NCBI GenBank assembly: GCA_024275755.1
Contig: JAJRYN010000095.1
Coordinates: 1 to 32,406 of the forward strand
From: an archaeon
GTDB taxonomy: Archaea > Thermoplasmatota > E2 > UBA202 > JdFR-43
DNA: 32,406 bases
Direction of reading: 5' to 3'
The position numbers and the translations under genes are program-made. This document shows positions 28,020 to 32,406 of the stretch, piece by piece. Position 1 is the stretch's first letter. Each line of letters starts with the position of its first letter. The notes under the pieces were generated by a model. That model was not told the origin of the DNA and searched no databases. It was given only the letters and a program-made list of their open reading frames with translations.

Positions 28020-28454
28020 ATGCAACATTCACCAAAATATGATTATCAAAAGTTGCTCACCAGAGCATTGGATGCTTTGCCAAAAGATATAGTAGTTAAG
28101 GATAGATTTCAGATGCCTAAAGGAATTATTTTTTACGAAGGGAATACAACTATTCTGAAGAATATTGCTGAAATCGCCGATATTGTCAATAGAGATGTAG
28201 AACATCTCTTCAAGTATTTATTGAAAGAGTTGGGAACTGCTGGCGAAATAGATGGTGAGAGAGCTGTTTTTCAGGGTAAGATTCCGGAGAACAGGGTGCA
28301 GGAAAGGATAGAGAGATACGTCAACAGATTTGTTTTGTGCAGAGAATGTGGCAGGCCAGATACGAAATTGATAAAGAAAAATAGAACGCTGATGCTTAAG
28401 TGTGAGGCATGTGGTGCAATTCATCCGGTTACCGGGAAAATAAGGAAAGGATAA
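28020..28454 (+). CDS. eif2b: Translation initiation factor aIF2 subunit beta
   Basis: C-terminal zinc ribbon CRECGRPDT...LKCEACGA; HLFKYLLKELGTAGEIDG. Confidence 0.95.
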   Translation: MQHSPKYDYQKLLTRALDALPKDIVVKDRFQMPKGIIFYEGNTTILKNIAEIADIVNRDVEHLFKYLLKELGTAGEIDGERAVFQGKIPENRVQERIERYVNRFVLCRECGRPDTKLIKKNRTLMLKCEACGAIHPVTGKIRKG

Positions 28455-29408
28455 TTATCTATACCAGGTCCATAAATTGTGGGCAAAAAAGTTCCATATA
28501 AAAGCAGCTGCTATACCGGCGATATTGGCTTTTAAAGGGTGAATAAGAAAAACTTTTGTCAGGAAAGCAAGAATAAATAAATTCAAGAGCAACCCTATTA
28601 GACTCGCAAAATTGAATTTTGCCATTCTTTTCAGAAACTCTCTTACTCCTCTTTTTCCTCTATCCCTAAATGTCCAAATTTCATTGAGTGTAAAAGAGGA
28701 TAGTATGGACGTTTCTATACTCATTAAGCTGGCAACTAGTAAATAAATTCCATGAGATATCAAAAACCACAGCAAAAATTCATTTATCAAGACGCTGAAT
28801 GCCCCCACTATACCAAATTTTACAAATCTTTTTATTTCCCCTTCATCCCATGCCATTCTGAGTAAATGCTTTGAATATGTGGAATATCTTTCATTAAATG
28901 TATCATCTCCTCTCAAAAGCACTGGCACTTCTTCTAGTCTTTCATATTTTCCTTTTGCTAAAATTTCCAGCAAAATTTTATTGCCTATGGGATGCAATTT
29001 CGCATTTTTAATAACATCTCTTTTTACTAAAAAAATTTCTGATAACGGGTCTTCGACTATTCTGCTTTTTGGGAAGAGAAGATTAACAAACATTTTTCCT
29101 GCTACTGATTTTTTATTCCTTTTGCCTATAACAATATCTGCTCCCCCTTCCGCCTTTTTTATCATTTCCTCAACGCACTTTTTCGCATTTTGTATGTTGT
29201 CATTTAGCAGCACAATATATTCTCCTCTGCTTTCTTCAATACATTTAAGAATGGAAGTCGCTAGATTACTTTCTAGAACAAATTTCACTCCCTTTTCTCT
29301 CAAACTTTTATTGGGGGAACCAGCAACTAGAATTTCACAGTTCTCTCTATCCAGTGAATCTATAACTCTTGCCAGTCTTCTTCCATATGGAAATATAATC
29401 GAAATCAT
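28455..29408 (-). CDS. Degenerate GT2-like domain fused to GtrA (paralogue of 12549..13631)
   Basis: Colinear with 12549..13631 (GKRNKKSVAGK...LLFPKSRIVEDPLSEIFLVKRDVI; NEIWTFRDRGKRGVREFLKRMAKFNF) but lacks the DXD-type motif. Confidence 0.8.
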   Translation of the reverse strand: MISIIFPYGRRLARVIDSLDRENCEILVAGSPNKSLREKGVKFVLESNLATSILKCIEESRGEYIVLLNDNIQNAKKCVEEMIKKAEGGADIVIGKRNKKSVAGKMFVNLLFPKSRIVEDPLSEIFLVKRDVIKNAKLHPIGNKILLEILAKGKYERLEEVPVLLRGDDTFNERYSTYSKHLLRMAWDEGEIKRFVKFGIVGAFSVLINEFLLWFLISHGIYLLVASLMSIETSILSSFTLNEIWTFRDRGKRGVREFLKRMAKFNFASLIGLLLNLFILAFLTKVFLIHPLKANIAGIAAAFIWNFFAHNLWTWYR

Positions 29409-30697
29409 ATTTTTCTTACCTTTAATGTCAATCCTTTTTGTTCAACCACAACAATTTCTTCCCCTTCTTTTATCTTTTCATTAGCCTCCGCCCGCCATAT
29501 ACTGCCTTTCACCTTAACCTGACCCGGCTTTTCAGGGTTTATATCTGTGATTGCTTTTCCTTTTGATCCAATCATATCTTTCTCACCTATTTTTGGTCTC
29601 TTCCTCTTTGCTTTTATTGCTTTTGCAAGAGCATATGAAAAGAAAGCAGTTAAAAATATTGCTACAACTAGGCTTGCTATTCTGAACGAGGTGTACCAGC
29701 TTAAAGGCATTTCATGCATAGCCTTTTCAGCCGGGATAAGCATTATCCCAAATATAAAAGTAATGATAGCTGCTGCAGTCCAGAAGCCAAATGTTGGAGT
29801 TAAAGCTTCCACTATAAAAAATAGGAAGGCCAGCAAAATAAGCAGGAGCCCTGCCACATTAATCCCTATAAATGAAAGCCCATATAGTGCCAAAATTATG
29901 AAAATAGCACCTATTGTTTCTGGCAAATGGAAGCCAGGCGTTAAAAAACCAAAGATTAGGCCAAAGATGCCAATTGTTAGAAGAAGAGAAGCTATCTGAG
30001 GATCAGAAATATAATTTATGAATTTATCTCTGATACCCCATTTTATTATTTTTATGCTGGCATTTGAAACATTTATTTTATAAACTTTTCCTTTCACATT
30101 AACTTCTATTCCATCCAGCTTGTCAAGCAAGTCCTTCAAATCTGATGCAACAATCTCTATTACTCCTGCATCCAAAGCCTCTCTTTCATTAAGAGCGACA
30201 TTTTCAGTAACAAATTTTTCTGCCATACTCTCATTTCTTCCATGAGTTAAAGCCAGGGTTTTAATCAAAGCAACATATGCATTGATTTCCTTTTCATCAG
30301 CTTTCTCCGGCAAACCAGTGGCAGGATTTACTATACGAGGCTGACATGCCCCGATTACCGTAGAATTTGCCATGGCTGCTACATGAGAAGCCATTAAGAT
30401 AAATGTGCCAGCAGAAAAAGCTTTAGCGCCAGAAGGAGCAACATATATGACAACCGGTAAATCAGCGTTTTCTATCATTTTAATAATTTTTTCCATCGAG
30501 CCAGTCATCCCGCCATTTGTATCCAGTTTTATGATCAATATTTCTCCCTCTTTGGCTTCACTGAGAGCTTTCTCAAATTGATTAACTGTCCCCTGAGCGA
30601 TCATTCCTTCCACTTCTGCAACATATATTTTTTTGGCGGACGCTAGCGATGAAATGAATAGCAAGGTAATAAATGCTATAATCAGCAACTTTTTCAT
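29405..30697 (-). CDS. NfeD-like ClpP-class membrane serine protease
   Basis: YVAPSGAKAFSAGTFILMASHVAAMANSTVIGACQP; four TM helices; C-terminal OB-fold NfeD domain. Confidence 0.92.
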   Translation of the reverse strand: MKKLLIIAFITLLFISSLASAKKIYVAEVEGMIAQGTVNQFEKALSEAKEGEILIIKLDTNGGMTGSMEKIIKMIENADLPVVIYVAPSGAKAFSAGTFILMASHVAAMANSTVIGACQPRIVNPATGLPEKADEKEINAYVALIKTLALTHGRNESMAEKFVTENVALNEREALDAGVIEIVASDLKDLLDKLDGIEVNVKGKVYKINVSNASIKIIKWGIRDKFINYISDPQIASLLLTIGIFGLIFGFLTPGFHLPETIGAIFIILALYGLSFIGINVAGLLLILLAFLFFIVEALTPTFGFWTAAAIITFIFGIMLIPAEKAMHEMPLSWYTSFRIASLVVAIFLTAFFSYALAKAIKAKRKRPKIGEKDMIGSKGKAITDINPEKPGQVKVKGSIWRAEANEKIKEGEEIVVVEQKGLTLKVRKI

Positions 30698-30735
30698 CGA
30701 GATATGAACTAAAAGAAATTATAAAGTTATTCTTT

Positions 30736-31797
30736 TTATTCAACCTTCATTATCCTCTTTTCTCTATATCCTGTAATCACTTCTATATAGCCATGCAACA
30801 TTTTATTTACTCTCTCATCTCCAGTATCCACCCTCAAACTCTTTAAGTTATTCAATTTGTCCTTTGTTGCAACAACAATAATATTTTCTCTACCAACCTT
30901 CCTTATTATATCAGCACTAATTGGCTGATTTCCTCTCCCAAAAATAAAGCCTGTGCCGCCCAAAGGACTCACTATGATTTTTGCTTTGCCATCCAAAAAT
31001 TTTTTAATGTCTTTTTCTCCAGCATCTCTACAAAGCAATTTATTTCCTCTAATGACATCTATCCCCAAAAAACTTCCTTCTATGCCTAGAGCCTTTTTAA
31101 TTTCCCATGTTGTACTTCCACCCCCTATGATGTATACTGTTTCCTTGTCCATTTCCTCAATAAACCATTCAGCAATCTCCTTTTTGCCTCCTCCCCTCAG
31201 AACATCCTTGCCTGCTTGAATTTTGGCATGAATTGGTGTGAGAGCATATCCTTTAAGCTTGACTTTAAATTCTCCTCTCCTAAAAGCCTCTTCATCAATA
31301 TCCATCACCTCTCTCTCCTCAATATCCAGCGTTTCAAGGGAATCAACAATCTCTGCAGCGTCTCTAGGTGTAAAAGCAAATACAGCAGAATACATTTTCA
31401 CTCCAGCAGGCACCCCAAGAATTGGTATTTTGCTATCTATAGCATCGAGCAAATCGCAGGCGGTGCCATCGCCACCAACAAAAACTATTATATCTGCCAC
31501 TTCAGCCATTTTTATTGCAGCTTTTTTGGTATCTTCAGCAGTGGTTTCCTCTGGGGTATCATATATTATCTCTGCTTTTTTATCCAGTTTTTTAAAAACA
31601 TCTCCTCCCATCTTGCCCGAGCAAATAAAAAAATCTCTTTCAATTCTCAAAGCTCGCAGAAATTCTTCAGCTCTTTTTGGAGCTATTGGCTTGGCTCCTC
31701 TTTTAATTGCCTCTTCTACTATTCCATCAGTTCCTTTAAGTCCCACTTTACCTCCCATTCCTGCAATGGGATTCAAAATAAATGCTACCTTCATCAT
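30736..31797 (-). CDS. ATP-NAD kinase family protein (COG3199-like)
   Basis: FVGGDGTACDLLDAI, ILGVPAGVKMYSAVFA, GGGSTTWEIKKALG. Confidence 0.88.
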   Translation of the reverse strand: MMKVAFILNPIAGMGGKVGLKGTDGIVEEAIKRGAKPIAPKRAEEFLRALRIERDFFICSGKMGGDVFKKLDKKAEIIYDTPEETTAEDTKKAAIKMAEVADIIVFVGGDGTACDLLDAIDSKIPILGVPAGVKMYSAVFAFTPRDAAEIVDSLETLDIEEREVMDIDEEAFRRGEFKVKLKGYALTPIHAKIQAGKDVLRGGGKKEIAEWFIEEMDKETVYIIGGGSTTWEIKKALGIEGSFLGIDVIRGNKLLCRDAGEKDIKKFLDGKAKIIVSPLGGTGFIFGRGNQPISADIIRKVGRENIIVVATKDKLNNLKSLRVDTGDERVNKMLHGYIEVITGYREKRIMKVE

Positions 31798-32201
31798 TTA
31801 ATGGCTTCAATTCTTTCCTGTATGATTTTCTGTGCCTTGAATAAAGCCTGCCTTAAACTCTCAAATTTTTCTCTTGCAGATGGCGGTAAATCTTCCGCCT
31901 CTTCCTCAATCTGCTCCAGATATGCGCGGCATGCCACTATAGTGTTGAGCAAATCATATGATACTTCCTTCAGGGGCTTTACTTCGATATCTCCCGCTCT
32001 CTCTTTTATAAGTTGTGTCTCTGGCTCCTTTTTGCTGTTACTCACTCTTTCATATAACTCCAGATAAAGTTGTAGAGCTTTTACAAGTTCGTTCCCCAAA
32101 ACGGTATGTTTCTTCCCATACTTTTCTTCCACAAACTCTTTAAATCTACGCCAAATCTCTTCTTGCTTTGAATCCACTCTTACTCCAATCGGTTTACTCA
32201 T
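31794..32201 (-). CDS. Conserved hypothetical protein with RHH-like N-terminus
   Basis: 135 aa; KPIGVRVDSKQEEIWRRFKEFVEEKYGKKHTVLGNELVKALQLYLE; ATGA overlap with the downstream gene. Confidence 0.65.
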   Translation of the reverse strand: MSKPIGVRVDSKQEEIWRRFKEFVEEKYGKKHTVLGNELVKALQLYLELYERVSNSKKEPETQLIKERAGDIEVKPLKEVSYDLLNTIVACRAYLEQIEEEAEDLPPSAREKFESLRQALFKAQKIIQERIEAIK

Positions 32202-32231
32202 AATATCATTTTGCTAACAATTTGTTGATAA

Positions 32232-32406
32232 TCATTCTTTTACATATAAATTTTTTGGTTTTAGTGAGCTTGTCGAAAAAACCAGAATAAATAAAGAAAT
32301 TGCCATGTAAGTGTTTATGTTATGCACTATTGCCATGGCAATTATGTGCTTCATTCTCATAGATTTTTTCTTATATCTCGTGAATAATAATCTTCTTGTT
32401 TCCAAT
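32232..32406 (-). CDS. Partial CDS (C-terminal end) running off the window, possible membrane protein
   Basis: Open minus frame ...LETRRLLFTRYKKKSMRMKHIIAMAIVHNINTYMAISLFILVFSTSSLKPKNLYVKE*. Confidence 0.35.
   Translation of the reverse strand, partial: LETRRLLFTRYKKKSMRMKHIIAMAIVHNINTYMAISLFILVFSTSSLKPKNLYVKE

Noticed and set aside
31216-32067. 283-aa plus-strand ORF (and 31238..31801)
   Set aside because: Antisense to the well-supported NAD-kinase-like and RHH-like genes; low-complexity Ser/Phe-rich translation typical of shadow ORFs.
1-32406. CRISPR arrays, tRNA/rRNA genes, prophage or toxin-antitoxin modules
   Set aside because: No regularly spaced repeats, no cloverleaf/rRNA signatures recognised, and no phage structural, integrase or TA-like gene pairs seen by eye.

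Overview
AT-rich archaeal chromosomal window, probably a Thermoplasmata-like euryarchaeon (inferred from gene content only). (A) 1-1005 (+) is a reading frame broken by one in-frame TAA. (B) About 1026-10053 (-) is a tightly packed operon of pilin-like and pseudopilin-like secreted proteins. Most have an archaeal class III (prepilin-peptidase type) N-terminus, and one is a PGF-CTERM protein. No pilus ATPase or TadC-type platform gene is visible. (C) 10275-15715 is a surface-glycan / dolichol-phosphate glycosyltransferase block. (D) The remainder is housekeeping and conserved archaeal genes: PPP phosphatase, ValRS, HflX, DUF357, HypB, TraB-like, COG1031-type radical SAM, PolD small subunit, SRP RNA, NUDIX, endonuclease IV-like, PHI, aIF2-beta, GtrA protein, NfeD-like protease and NAD-kinase-like protein. 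Main hunt results: (1) three genes in the pilin operon are broken in frame exactly at A6-A8 tracts; two are in-frame A_AAA_AAG / A_AAA_AAA -1 slippery heptamers, and coding sequence continues beyond each break. (2) A perfect 42-bp inverted repeat, 4.4 kb apart, holds the core promoter plus a TTTCCA-C-TGGAAA palindrome in front of both hflX and the radical-SAM gene. (3) The SRP RNA has a C.A-to-U.G exchange in its otherwise near-invariant symmetric loop, and its 3' end lies within about 10 nt of the PolD small-subunit start codon. Sequencing error is a live alternative for (1). No database searches were run.
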